5,548 nt of DNA from an uncultured Erysipelotrichaceae bacterium (GTDB lineage Bacteria; Bacillota_I; Bacilli_A; Erysipelotrichales; Coprobacillaceae), in contig UQVG01000150.1 in the NCBI GenBank assembly GCA_900544435.1, forward strand, positions 1-5,548. Reading direction: 5' to 3'. Below are positions 1 through 5,548 of the stretch, piece by piece. The translations under genes and the position numbers were made by a program. The notes under the pieces are model-generated. The model ran no database searches. It was given only the letters and a program-made list of their open reading frames with translations, and was not told where the DNA came from. Positions within the stretch are counted from its first letter, which is position 1. Each line of letters opens with the position of its first letter.

Positions 1-567
1 TTTTTTGGAAAAAAGGAGTTTAGTCAATTAAACGTCTTTGATTTTGTAGTATTTCTAGTTATTTCTGAAATTACAACAATGTCTTTAGAAACACAAGATC
101 TATCTGTTTTAGATAGTGTGATTGCTACACTGACATTGATTATTTTAGATAGGATAGAATCATTTGTTACAATGAGATCAAAAAAATTAAGAGATTTTTT
201 TGAAGGAAGACCTTGTTATATTATTTATAAAGGTAAAATACAATATCAAACAATGAAAAAACTTCGCTATAGTATTGATGATTTATGTCATCATTTAAGA
301 GTAAGCGATATTGATAGTGTTTCTAAAGTAGATTTCGCTATTCTAGAAACAAATGGTTCTTTATCTGTAATTACAAAACAGGATAGTCAAACACTTTTAC
401 CAGATGCTTTAATTAGTGATGGAACAATTAATCAAGAGGCATTACAAATGTTAAAAAAAGATGTATCGTGGTTAAAAAATGAATTAAAGAAAAAACACAT
501 TTCTCATATAGAAGATGTGCTTTATTGTGTTCTAGAAAAAAACGGGCTTTACGTGATAAAGAAATAA
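1..567 (+). CDS. YetF/DUF421 family membrane protein, 5' end outside the window
   Basis: The frame is open from base 1, so the gene enters from the left. The first ATG (79) is internal, because conserved family sequence is encoded upstream of it. The visible 188 residues begin with a GKKEFSQLNVFDFVV stretch (3-17), which matches the GKK...QL...FDFVV segment at the second membrane helix of YetF proteins. Hydrophobic segments lie at about 11-29 and 36-50. The soluble DUF421 region follows: EGRPCYIIYKGKI (68-80), a YSIDDLCHHLR helix (90-100), FAILETNGSLSVI (112-124), then a second half with LISDGTI (137-143) and EDVLYCVLEKNGLYVI (171-186). Family members are usually about 220-240 residues, so roughly 35-45 N-terminal residues with the first helix are missing. 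The protein should sit in the cytoplasmic membrane with its C-terminal domain in the cytosol; its biochemical role is unknown. The stop touches the stop of the convergent transporter gene. The family call is firm; function is not. Confidence 0.9.
   Translation, partial: FFGKKEFSQLNVFDFVVFLVISEITTMSLETQDLSVLDSVIATLTLIILDRIESFVTMRSKKLRDFFEGRPCYIIYKGKIQYQTMKKLRYSIDDLCHHLRVSDIDSVSKVDFAILETNGSLSVITKQDSQTLLPDALISDGTINQEALQMLKKDVSWLKNELKKKHISHIEDVLYCVLEKNGLYVIKK
486..519 (-). terminator. Possible intrinsic terminator for the ZIP transporter mRNA, inside the YetF gene
   Basis: On the minus strand, arms at 510-519 and 496-504 pair (CACAT-TTCT against AGAA-ATGTG, with one bulged base at 514 and a CATAT loop at 505-509). 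They are followed by T6-C-T3 (495-486). It lies about 50 bp past the transporter stop, where a terminator is expected. The stem is AT-rich and bulged, and an A-rich coding stretch could produce this by chance. Confidence 0.35.
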
Positions 568-1347
568 TTAACCCAGTAAAATATCTAACATCATCATAAT
601 CATAAAACCAACCATAAAACTCATTGTCCCAACATCTATTTCTTTTAAGGCATTAGCTTCAGGAATAAGTTCTTCAATACAAACAAACATCATAGCTCCA
701 GCAGCAAAACTTAAAGCAAATGGCAAAATGCTACTAAAAAGCTGTGCAAACATGAATCCTAAAAGAGCACTGGGAATTTCTACGAGTGCGGAGTATTGAC
801 CATACATCATAGCTTTAAAACGACAAAGACCATTTTCATGTAATGGTAAAGAAATAGCAGTTCCCTCAGGAAAATTTTGAATGCCAATGCCAATAGATAA
901 AATCAGTGCAGGAAGAAGATTTGTTTTAGCACTAGCGATAGCTATACCTACTGCTAGTCCTTCAGGAATATTGTGTAAAGTCATAGCTAGTAATAAAAGT
1001 TTATTTTTAGAAAGTGTATTAGCTGGTCCTTCTTTTTGATGAGAAATAATATGTTCATGAGGAAGATATTTATCACATAATCTTAAAAATAAACCACCAA
1101 TAAAAAAAGTAATAGGAATGAAAAAAAGTAAGAGAAAATGTTCTTCAACTTGTTGTATAGCTGGTAAAAGAAGTGAAAAAAATGTTGCAGCAATCATAAT
1201 CCCAGCAGCTAAACCTAAAGCAATACTGACAAGCTTTTGACTTTTGTTTTTGACGAAGTAAACAAGGCTTGAACCAAAAAAAGTCATGAGCCAATTAAAA
1301 ATAGAAAGTATGAGTACAAGCAAAAAAAGTTGTAAATTTGTTAACAT
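568..1347 (-). CDS. ZIP family divalent metal transporter, GufA-like
   Basis: This is a 259-residue membrane protein with about eight hydrophobic helices (roughly 5-27, 38-62, 70-90, 115-139, 143-165, 183-205, 208-228, 238-258). ZIP proteins move zinc and sometimes iron, manganese or other divalent metals into the cytoplasm. Helix 4 carries HNIPEG (125-130) and helix 5 carries QNFPEG (157-162), the paired metal-site motifs. The Gln in the second motif points to the GufA branch (as in the structurally solved BbZIP) and not to ZupT, which has His in both. EELIPEA (225-231) supplies further acidic residues. The loop before helix 4 has histidines at 97, 99 and 103. The length is normal. The ATG at 1347 is preceded by GGAGGT (1358-1353) with a 5-nt spacer, so the start is well supported. 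That site lies in a hairpin, described separately. The gene probably shares a transcript with the TPR-like gene 48 bp upstream. The metal cannot be told from sequence; zinc is the default guess. Confidence 0.93.
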   Translation of the reverse strand: MLTNLQLFLLVLILSIFNWLMTFFGSSLVYFVKNKSQKLVSIALGLAAGIMIAATFFSLLLPAIQQVEEHFLLLFFIPITFFIGGLFLRLCDKYLPHEHIISHQKEGPANTLSKNKLLLLAMTLHNIPEGLAVGIAIASAKTNLLPALILSIGIGIQNFPEGTAISLPLHENGLCRFKAMMYGQYSALVEIPSALLGFMFAQLFSSILPFALSFAAGAMMFVCIEELIPEANALKEIDVGTMSFMVGFMIMMMLDILLG

Positions 1348-1350
1348 AAA

Positions 1351-1378
1351 AGACCTCCATAATACATTATGAAGGTCT
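1351..1378 (-). promoter_or_regulatory. Hairpin that buries the transporter's ribosome binding site
   Basis: In minus-strand RNA the arms AGACCUUCAUAAU and AUUAUGGAGGUCU pair along their length, with one G-U wobble (bases 1357/1372); the innermost pairs probably open to form the loop. The GGAGGU Shine-Dalgarno of the transporter (1358-1353) is in the 3' arm. On the plus strand the same position is a C-A mismatch, so pairing is better in the mRNA of the transporter. Folding would hinder ribosome access unless the hairpin is melted, for example by ribosomes finishing the upstream gene or by a trans factor. A regulatory role is inferred. Confidence 0.5.
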
Positions 1379-1387
1379 CTTTTTTTT
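1351..1387 (+). terminator. Plus-strand intrinsic terminator (possibly bidirectional)
   Basis: Arms 1351-1363 and 1366-1378 form a stem with one mismatch (C1357/A1372), followed by C and eight Ts (1380-1387). This is textbook terminator geometry for plus-strand transcription. No plus-strand gene lies directly upstream; the nearest is the YetF gene, about 780 bp to the left across the transporter. It may therefore end YetF read-through or antisense RNA. On the minus strand only TTTT follows the stem before the ATG, so it would be a weaker terminator there and could attenuate between the TPR-like gene and the transporter. Confidence 0.55.
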
Positions 1388-1395
1388 ATCTAGGC

Positions 1396-2649
1396 TTATC
1401 TGTTAATAAAATCGTAGTCACTATCATCAATAGTTACTAAAATAGCTTTTTCAGTTAATCTTTGTTTTTTACTATCATAAGTAGGTAAAACAGTATAATT
1501 AACACGAATATTTCTTTCTACTTCTTCATCATAGGCAAAATCTGCTTGTCTAAAGAAAATAGGATCATGATCATAAACAGAAATATTACCAAATTGATTT
1601 TGTTCATTATAATAAACAACTTTACCAGATTTTCTAGTTACTAAACTGTCTAGATGAGACATAATTAAATCATACATTTCATCATAAAGTGTACTTGAAT
1701 CTTTTCCTTGGTATTTTTCATCAATTGCAAGATCACATTCTTTTTGATTTTCATTACATAATGTTTTAATAAATGAATGAACAACTTTAATTAATAATTC
1801 ATTTTTACTGTTTTCAATTGCTTCATTTAATCTTTGATATAAAGGAAGTTGATCAAAAGCATAACCATTTTCAAAGAATTCATATAATAAATAAGCATTT
1901 GCTTCTTTAACATTACCAACAGTAACATTTGTTTTATATAAAACTTCATAGAAGTTAACACCTTTAATACGATTATGTAAAGAAATGAATTCTCTGTTAG
2001 CTTCATCATATTCTTTTAATTCTAATAAAGCACAACCTCTATAGTATTTAATCCATTGTAATGCATTGTAATGCCATTTAAGAGGAGTAGCTAATGCTTG
2101 ATTTGCACATTCAACGCATGCTTTATATTGTTTAGTTTCAAATAAAGCACGTACTTTTAATCTAAAATATCTTTCTTTAAATGATTCAAATTCTCTACCT
2201 TCTTTATTTACAAAAGGTTTATCAGATAATAATTTAACATCTAGTTTATTTAGCATTTTAATCATTAAATCATAGTTGATTGGATTTTGATTTAAAGCAT
2301 ACTTAATAGCTCTATTGATTGCTGGTTCAACAGGAGAATATTTTTCTTGTTTACAGATATTTAAAATATCTTCTAGAATATCAAAAAATAAACTTTCTTT
2401 TTCTTTGATTTTTTCATCATCAATATTAATAAACTTATTATATAAGGCATATCCATATTGATTAATATATCCTTTTAAAGAAGGAGCCATTTGTAAAAAT
2501 GTATTTCCTACTTCAATTGCATCATCATTTCTTCCGTTGTTTTTTAATAATTTAATAAAATCATTGGCTTCAAATTCATTAAAAGAACTAGCATCTTCAT
2601 TGAATTTATTAAAATATCTTTCAATACTTTTTAATTCGTTTTCGTTCAT
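1396..2649 (-). CDS. TPR-like repeat protein with C-terminal cold-shock/OB-like domain, function unknown
   Basis: I do not recognise a named family for this 417-residue soluble protein. The ATG at 2649 is chosen over an in-frame GTG at 2667 because GAGGTGAT (2661-2654) sits 6 nt before the ATG, and the GTG would lie at or upstream of the likely transcription start. No signal peptide or membrane helix is seen. Helical-pair repeats resembling TPRs occur near 30-56, 158-188 (YFRLKVRALFETKQYKACVE, then ANQALATP) and 199-226 (KYYRGCALLELKEYDEANRE), with a weaker one near 234-256. Residues 339-406 read like a cold-shock domain: GKVVYYNEQNQFGNI (342-356) parallels the GKVKWFN...GFGFI/RNP1 strand, and DPIFFRQADF (362-371) parallels the RNP2 strand (VFVHFSAI). 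The hydrophobic run IRVNYTVLP and KAILVTI would finish the barrel. A nucleic-acid-binding scaffold is inferred. It is divergent from pnp and probably cotranscribed with the ZIP gene. Composition matches its neighbours. Confidence 0.8.
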   Translation of the reverse strand: MNENELKSIERYFNKFNEDASSFNEFEANDFIKLLKNNGRNDDAIEVGNTFLQMAPSLKGYINQYGYALYNKFINIDDEKIKEKESLFFDILEDILNICKQEKYSPVEPAINRAIKYALNQNPINYDLMIKMLNKLDVKLLSDKPFVNKEGREFESFKERYFRLKVRALFETKQYKACVECANQALATPLKWHYNALQWIKYYRGCALLELKEYDEANREFISLHNRIKGVNFYEVLYKTNVTVGNVKEANAYLLYEFFENGYAFDQLPLYQRLNEAIENSKNELLIKVVHSFIKTLCNENQKECDLAIDEKYQGKDSSTLYDEMYDLIMSHLDSLVTRKSGKVVYYNEQNQFGNISVYDHDPIFFRQADFAYDEEVERNIRVNYTVLPTYDSKKQRLTEKAILVTIDDSDYDFINR

Positions 2650-2653
2650 AAAA

Positions 2654-2661
2654 ATCACCTC
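2654..2661 (-). promoter_or_regulatory. Ribosome binding site that fixes the start of the TPR-like gene
   Basis: Minus-strand GAGGTGAT matches the anti-SD sequence well. Its AGGTG core is 6 nt before the ATG at 2649. The GTG at 2667 overlaps the -10 region side of this site and has no SD of its own, so the shorter protein is preferred. Confidence 0.8.
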
Positions 2662-2668
2662 GTACACT

Positions 2669-2698
2669 ATTATATCATTTATTTGTTACGAATAACAT
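2669..2698 (-). promoter_or_regulatory. Extended -10 promoter for the TPR-like gene
   Basis: Minus strand TGATATAAT (2677-2669) is a perfect extended -10 box. The -35 region is poor: ATGTTA at 2698-2693 with an 18-bp spacer matches 3 of 6. The predicted start near 2662 leaves a leader of only about a dozen bases, beginning at the SD. No experimental support is available from sequence alone. Confidence 0.6.
2684..2697. promoter_or_regulatory. Dyad TGTTA-N4-TAACA, candidate operator
   Basis: TGTTA (2684-2688) and TAACA (2693-2697) form an exact 5-4-5 inverted repeat around CGAA. It lies over the -35 region of the minus-strand promoter and just upstream of the pnp promoter, a position where a repressor could affect either. 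I cannot name a regulator for it, and a dyad this short can arise by chance. Confidence 0.25.
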
Positions 2699-2720
2699 AA
2701 AATGTTTTTAAAAACATTTT
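2699..2720. repeat. Perfect 22-bp A/T-rich palindrome in the divergent promoter region
   Basis: AAAATGTTTTT (2699-2709) is followed without spacer by its exact reverse complement (2710-2720). It overlaps the -35 position of the pnp promoter. It has only one G-C pair per arm, so as RNA it would be a weak hairpin. It could be an operator, an UP-like A/T tract, or simply the consequence of alternating A and T runs. A T6 run (2717-2722) follows on the plus strand. Confidence 0.5.
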
Positions 2721-2734
2721 TTATATGCTATAAT
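2707..2734 (+). promoter_or_regulatory. Extended -10 promoter for pnp
   Basis: TGCTATAAT (2726-2734) is a perfect extended -10 box. TTTAAA (2707-2712), 16 bp upstream, is a 4-of-6 match to the -35 consensus. Transcription would begin near 2741, giving a leader of about 20 nt with the SD AGAGGTG at 2749-2755, 5 nt before the ATG. The A/T tracts and palindrome upstream may help polymerase binding. Confidence 0.75.
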
Positions 2735-2760
2735 AATGCAGAAAATTAAGAGGTGAAAAA

Positions 2761-4902
2761 ATGAGTAAACAAGTGTTTAGTACAGATTTTTACGGGAAAA
2801 ATCTGACAGTAGAAGTAGGAGAATTAGCTAAACAAGCTAATGGTAGTGTTTTAGTAAGATATGATGATACAGTCATCTTATCGACAGCTGTTGCAGGGAA
2901 AGAACCAAAAAGTGTAGATTTCTTTCCACTTACAGTTACATATGAAGAAAAATTATATTCAGTAGGTAAAATTCCAGGAGGATTCTTAAAAAGAGAAGGA
3001 CGTCCTAGTGAACATGGAACTTTAACTGCAAGAATGATTGATAGACCAATTCGTCCATTATTTGCAGATGGATTTAGAAATGAAGTACAAGTTGTCAATA
3101 CTGTTTTATCAGTAGATCAACAAGCTTCTCCAGAAATGGCAGCAATGTTAGGGGCTTCTCTTGCATTATGTGTTTCTGATATTCCTTTCAATGGACCAAT
3201 TGCTGGTGTTAATGTTGGTTTAATTGATGGTGAATTTACAATCAATGCTGGTCCAGAAGAAATGGAAAGAAGTTTAATCAACTTAGAAGTAGCTGGTACA
3301 AAAGATGCAATCAATATGGTTGAAGCAGATGCTAAAGAAGTTGATGAAGATACAATGTTAAATGCTTTAATGTTTGGACATGAAGCAATTAAGGAATTAA
3401 TCGCTTTTGAAGAAAAAGTTGTTGAAGCATGTGGTAAAGAAAAAATTGAAATTCCACTATTTGAATTAGATGAAGCTTTAGTTCAAGAAATTACAGATTT
3501 ATGTAATGACGAAATGGTAGCTGCAGTATCTATTCCAGGAAAACTTGAAAGATATGCTGCTATTGATGAAATCATGGATCGTGTAACAGCACAATATGAT
3601 GAAAAAGAATATGCTGATGAAGAAACAAAGGATTCTGTAATGAAACAAGTAGGAATTATCTTACATGACTTAGAAAAAAATGAAGTTAGACGTTTAATTA
3701 CAGAAGAAAAAATTAGACCAGATGGTCGTAAAATTGACGAAGTACGTCCATTAAATGCACAAGTTGATTTATTACCAAGAGTACATGGTTCGGCTTTATT
3801 TACTAGAGGTGAAACACAAGTTTTATCTATATGTACATTAGGAGCTATGGGAGAAGTTCAAAAAATCGATGGTTTAGGATTAGAAGATCAAAAACGTTTT
3901 ATGCATCACTATAACTTCCCACCATATTCAGTTGGTGAAACAGGAAGAATGGGTGCTCCTGGTCGTCGTGAAATTGGACATGGGGCTTTAGGAGAAAGAG
4001 CTTTAGCACAAGTAATTCCTAGTGAAAAAGATTTCCCATATACAATTCGTGTTGTTTCTGAAGTATTAGAATCAAATGGATCAAGTTCACAAGCTTCAAT
4101 CTGTGCATCATCAATGGCTTTAATGGCTGCTGGTGTACCAATTTCAAATCCAGTTTCTGGGGTTGCTATGGGACTTGTTAAAAAAGGTGATGATTATACA
4201 ATTTTAACTGATATCCAAGGTATGGAAGACCACTTAGGAGATATGGATTTCAAAGTAGCTGGTACTAAAAATGGTATCTGTGCTTTACAAATGGATATTA
4301 AAATTGATGGTATTACAAAAGAAATCTTACAAGAAGCTTTAGCACAAGCAAAAGTAGGACGTGCTCAAATCATGGATTGTATGTTAGGAGCTATTCCTGC
4401 ACCACGTGATCATTTATCTAAATATGCTCCAAAAATGCATGTTATGCATATTGATCCAGAACAAATTAGAGATGTTATTGGTCGTGGTGGAGAAACAATT
4501 AATGAAATTATTGAAAAATCAAATGATGTTAAAATTGATATTGATCAAGATGGTACAGTAGTTATTTATCATAGTGATCAAGAAGCAATTGATACAGCTG
4601 TTTCTTTAATTGAAAGAATTGTTAAAAAAGCTGAAGTTGGTGAAATCTATGATGGAATAATTGCTAGAGTAAATGATAATTATGTATTTGTTACTTTATT
4701 TGAAGGTACTGATGGTTTCTTACATATTTCTGATTGGTCTTATGAAAGAACAAGTAAAATGTCAGATGTATGTAAAGTTGGAGATGTTATCAAAGTAAAA
4801 GTTACTAAAGTAGATGATAAAGGTAAAGTCAATGTTTCAAGAAAAGCTTTACTTCCAAAACCAGTAAAAAAAGAAGAAAAAACTGAAAAAAATGAAAAAT
4901 AA
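2761..4902 (+). CDS. pnp: Polyribonucleotide nucleotidyltransferase (PNPase)
   Basis: PNPase degrades RNA from the 3' end using phosphate and releases nucleoside diphosphates; it acts as a trimeric ring in the cytoplasm and takes part in mRNA turnover. The 713 residues match the usual length. The first RNase PH domain (about 1-220) has the aperture loop [12 protein letters not shown] (73-84) and the [11 protein letters not shown] motif (91-101). An all-helical linker covers about 240-310. The second, catalytic RNase PH domain (about 316-545) has the phosphate-binding ESNGSSS (437-443) and DHLGDMDFK (490-498), where D490, D496 and K498 correspond to E. coli D486, D492 and K494. The KH domain (about 553-615) has GRGG at 574-577, and the S1 domain covers about 625-695, followed by a Lys/Glu-rich tail. 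All key residues are present. The ATG has a good SD (AGAGGTG). In many Bacillota pnp follows rpsO; here it is divergent from another gene with its own promoter. The end overlaps maf by 11 nt. Confidence 0.98.
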   Translation: MSKQVFSTDFYGKNLTVEVGELAKQANGSVLVRYDDTVILSTAVAGKEPKSVDFFPLTVTYEEKLYSVGKIPGGFLKREGRPSEHGTLTARMIDRPIRPLFADGFRNEVQVVNTVLSVDQQASPEMAAMLGASLALCVSDIPFNGPIAGVNVGLIDGEFTINAGPEEMERSLINLEVAGTKDAINMVEADAKEVDEDTMLNALMFGHEAIKELIAFEEKVVEACGKEKIEIPLFELDEALVQEITDLCNDEMVAAVSIPGKLERYAAIDEIMDRVTAQYDEKEYADEETKDSVMKQVGIILHDLEKNEVRRLITEEKIRPDGRKIDEVRPLNAQVDLLPRVHGSALFTRGETQVLSICTLGAMGEVQKIDGLGLEDQKRFMHHYNFPPYSVGETGRMGAPGRREIGHGALGERALAQVIPSEKDFPYTIRVVSEVLESNGSSSQASICASSMALMAAGVPISNPVSGVAMGLVKKGDDYTILTDIQGMEDHLGDMDFKVAGTKNGICALQMDIKIDGITKEILQEALAQAKVGRAQIMDCMLGAIPAPRDHLSKYAPKMHVMHIDPEQIRDVIGRGGETINEIIEKSNDVKIDIDQDGTVVIYHSDQEAIDTAVSLIERIVKKAEVGEIYDGIIARVNDNYVFVTLFEGTDGFLHISDWSYERTSKMSDVCKVGDVIKVKVTKVDDKGKVNVSRKALLPKPVKKEEKTEKNEK

Positions 4903-5446
4903 AATCATACTTGCAAGTAGTTCTCCAAGAAGAAAAGAGCTTTTCGATAAATATGGAATAGACTACACAGTAGATTTTGTAGAAACAGAAGAAGTGTTAG
5001 ACGAAAGTTTAACACTTTTTAAAAGATTAGAAAACATTGCCTTACAAAAAGCTAAACCACTACAAATAAAATATCCAAATGATACGATTGTTTCAGCAGA
5101 TACCATGGTAACTTTCCAAGATAAAATGTTAGGGAAACCTAAAAATCGTGAGGATGCAAGAAGAATGCTCAAGATGTTATCAAATCATAAACAAGTTGTG
5201 ATTACGGCAGTATGTATCATTAAGAATCATCAAATTATAACATTTACAGATGACACAACAGTTATATTTAAAGAATTATCTAATCAGGAAATAGAAGACT
5301 ATTTAGATACTGACGAATGGATGGGTAAAGCGGGTGCTTATGCTATCCAAGGAATTGCTTCAAAGTTTGTAGATAAAATTGATGGAGATTTAGAAAATGT
5401 CATTGGAATGCCAATGTGTAAAGTCATTAAATATTTAGAAGCTTAA
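4892..5446 (+). CDS. maf: Maf nucleoside triphosphate pyrophosphatase (dTTP/UTP type)
   Basis: Maf proteins hydrolyse non-canonical and some normal nucleoside triphosphates to monophosphate and pyrophosphate, cleaning the nucleotide pool. In Bacillus overexpression inhibits septation. The 184 residues show [12 protein letters not shown] (7-18), SADTMV (68-73) with the family catalytic Asp D70, [14 protein letters not shown] (80-93), and [11 protein letters not shown] (144-154) followed by [11 protein letters not shown] (165-175). The Gln in AIQG (Q153), with R13 and K82, marks the YhdE/Maf branch acting on dTTP/UTP, as against the YceF branch, which has Glu there. The start at 4892 puts the family N-terminus ([14 protein letters not shown]) in place. 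It lies 11 nt inside pnp with no convincing SD, only A-rich sequence, so translation is probably coupled to termination at the pnp TAA (4900-4902). Substrate preference is inferred from motif class only. Confidence 0.95.
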   Translation: MKNKIILASSSPRRKELFDKYGIDYTVDFVETEEVLDESLTLFKRLENIALQKAKPLQIKYPNDTIVSADTMVTFQDKMLGKPKNREDARRMLKMLSNHKQVVITAVCIIKNHQIITFTDDTTVIFKELSNQEIEDYLDTDEWMGKAGAYAIQGIASKFVDKIDGDLENVIGMPMCKVIKYLEA

Positions 5447-5466
5447 CGAGAAATCGTTAAGTTTTT
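5439..5466 (+). terminator. Intrinsic terminator of the pnp-maf operon
   Basis: CTTAACGA (5442-5449) and TCGTTAAG (5454-5461) form a perfect 8-bp stem closed by a GAAA tetraloop (GNRA class). It can be extended by a G-U and two A-U pairs down to 5439. It is followed by TTTTTCCTTT. The maf stop codon (5444-5446) is inside the 5' arm, so termination occurs almost at the end of the reading frame. Confidence 0.85.
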
Positions 5467-5475
5467 CCTTTATTA

Positions 5476-5484
5476 TGTTATATT
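5476..5484 (+). promoter_or_regulatory. Weak candidate promoter for a downstream gene
   Basis: TGTTATATT resembles an extended -10 box (5 of 6 in the hexamer plus TG). The expected -35 position overlaps the terminator stem and matches poorly. It is placed sensibly, about 40 bp before an ATG at 5524, but AT-rich DNA yields such matches often. Confidence 0.25.
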
Positions 5485-5523
5485 TAAGTAAATAGAAAAG
5501 GTTTAAAAAAGAGTAAAAATATT

Positions 5524-5548
5524 ATGAATAATATTGCAGAGATTGTAA
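5524..5548 (+). CDS. Possible start of a further gene, cut by the window edge
   Basis: An ATG opens a frame reading MNNIAEIV that runs off the right edge. It lies 58 bp beyond the operon terminator. The upstream AAGAG (about 10 nt before the ATG) is a poor SD. An exact inverted repeat, AATATTAT-GA-ATAATATT (5518-5535), spans the start codon. Eight residues are too few to name a family, and this may not be a gene. Confidence 0.3.

Noticed and set aside
79..81. ATG at 79 as the start of the YetF-family gene
   Set aside because: The 26 codons upstream encode conserved family sequence (GKKEFSQL...FDFVV), so this Met is internal.
1827..2009. 60-residue minus-strand frame inside the TPR-like gene
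   Set aside because: It lies wholly within the larger gene in another frame, has no SD, and its composition is that of out-of-frame AT-rich codons.
2054..2073. Tandem 10-bp repeat CATTGTAATG x2
   Set aside because: There are only two copies within coding sequence (encoding HYNALQW), with no frame-preserving period and no further copies seen; this is likely chance.
2665..2667. GTG start for the TPR-like gene, adding six residues
   Set aside because: It has no SD, lies at or upstream of the predicted transcription start, and the ATG at 2649 has a near-ideal SD.
2790..3314. Two minus-strand frames antisense to the 5' part of pnp
   Set aside because: They are antisense to highly conserved PNPase domain sequence, with no recognisable motifs, SD or promoter.
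4963..5172. 69-residue minus-strand frame antisense to maf
   Set aside because: It is antisense to conserved Maf motifs and shows no independent coding signal.
1..5548. Mycoplasma-like genetic code (TGA as Trp), suggested by the low GC
   Set aside because: All tryptophans seen are TGG, no gene contains in-frame TGA, and gene content (PNPase, ZIP, YetF, Maf) fits ordinary Bacillota.
1..5548. CRISPR array, insertion sequence, tRNA/rRNA or defence island
   Set aside because: No regularly spaced repeats, transposase motifs, terminal inverted repeats or structural RNA signatures were found on either strand.

Overview
This 5.5 kb window is AT-rich (about 30% GC by eye). It has short intergenic gaps, SD-type ribosome binding sites, extended -10 promoters, and TAA as the stop of all five genes whose 3' end is visible. 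Tryptophan is TGG and no gene has an internal TGA, so the standard genetic code fits. Gene content (a YetF/DUF421 membrane protein, a GufA-like ZIP transporter, PNPase, Maf) and composition point to a low-GC Bacillota. A gut-type Erysipelotrichia/Coprobacillaceae relative is my best guess, but this is inference and not a sequence match.

Layout, left to right. Bases 1-567 (+) are the 3' part of a YetF/DUF421 gene that enters from outside the window. Its stop codon directly abuts the stop codon of a convergent minus-strand ZIP metal transporter (568-1347), with no bases between. Upstream of the transporter on the same strand, 48 bp away, lies an unfamiliar 417-residue gene (1396-2649). It has TPR-like helical repeats followed by a C-terminal segment that reads as a divergent cold-shock/OB domain. 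These two minus-strand genes probably form an operon. The gap between them holds a strong hairpin that buries the transporter's ribosome binding site; on the plus strand the same hairpin is followed by eight Ts and looks like a terminator.

A compact divergent control region (about 2656-2755) carries two facing extended -10 promoters, a 5-4-5 dyad and a perfect 22-bp A/T-rich palindrome. From it runs a plus-strand operon: pnp (2761-4902), complete with both RNase PH cores, KH and S1 domains, and maf (4892-5446), whose start lies inside the end of pnp. The operon ends in a clear intrinsic terminator with a GAAA loop. A further ATG near the right edge may begin another gene.

Most of the window is housekeeping: RNA turnover (pnp), nucleotide-pool sanitation (maf), metal transport and a membrane protein of unclear role. 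The least explained parts are the TPR plus cold-shock-like protein, the hairpin over the transporter's start, and the zero-gap convergent gene pair. I found no CRISPR array, insertion sequence, tRNA, rRNA or defence cassette.
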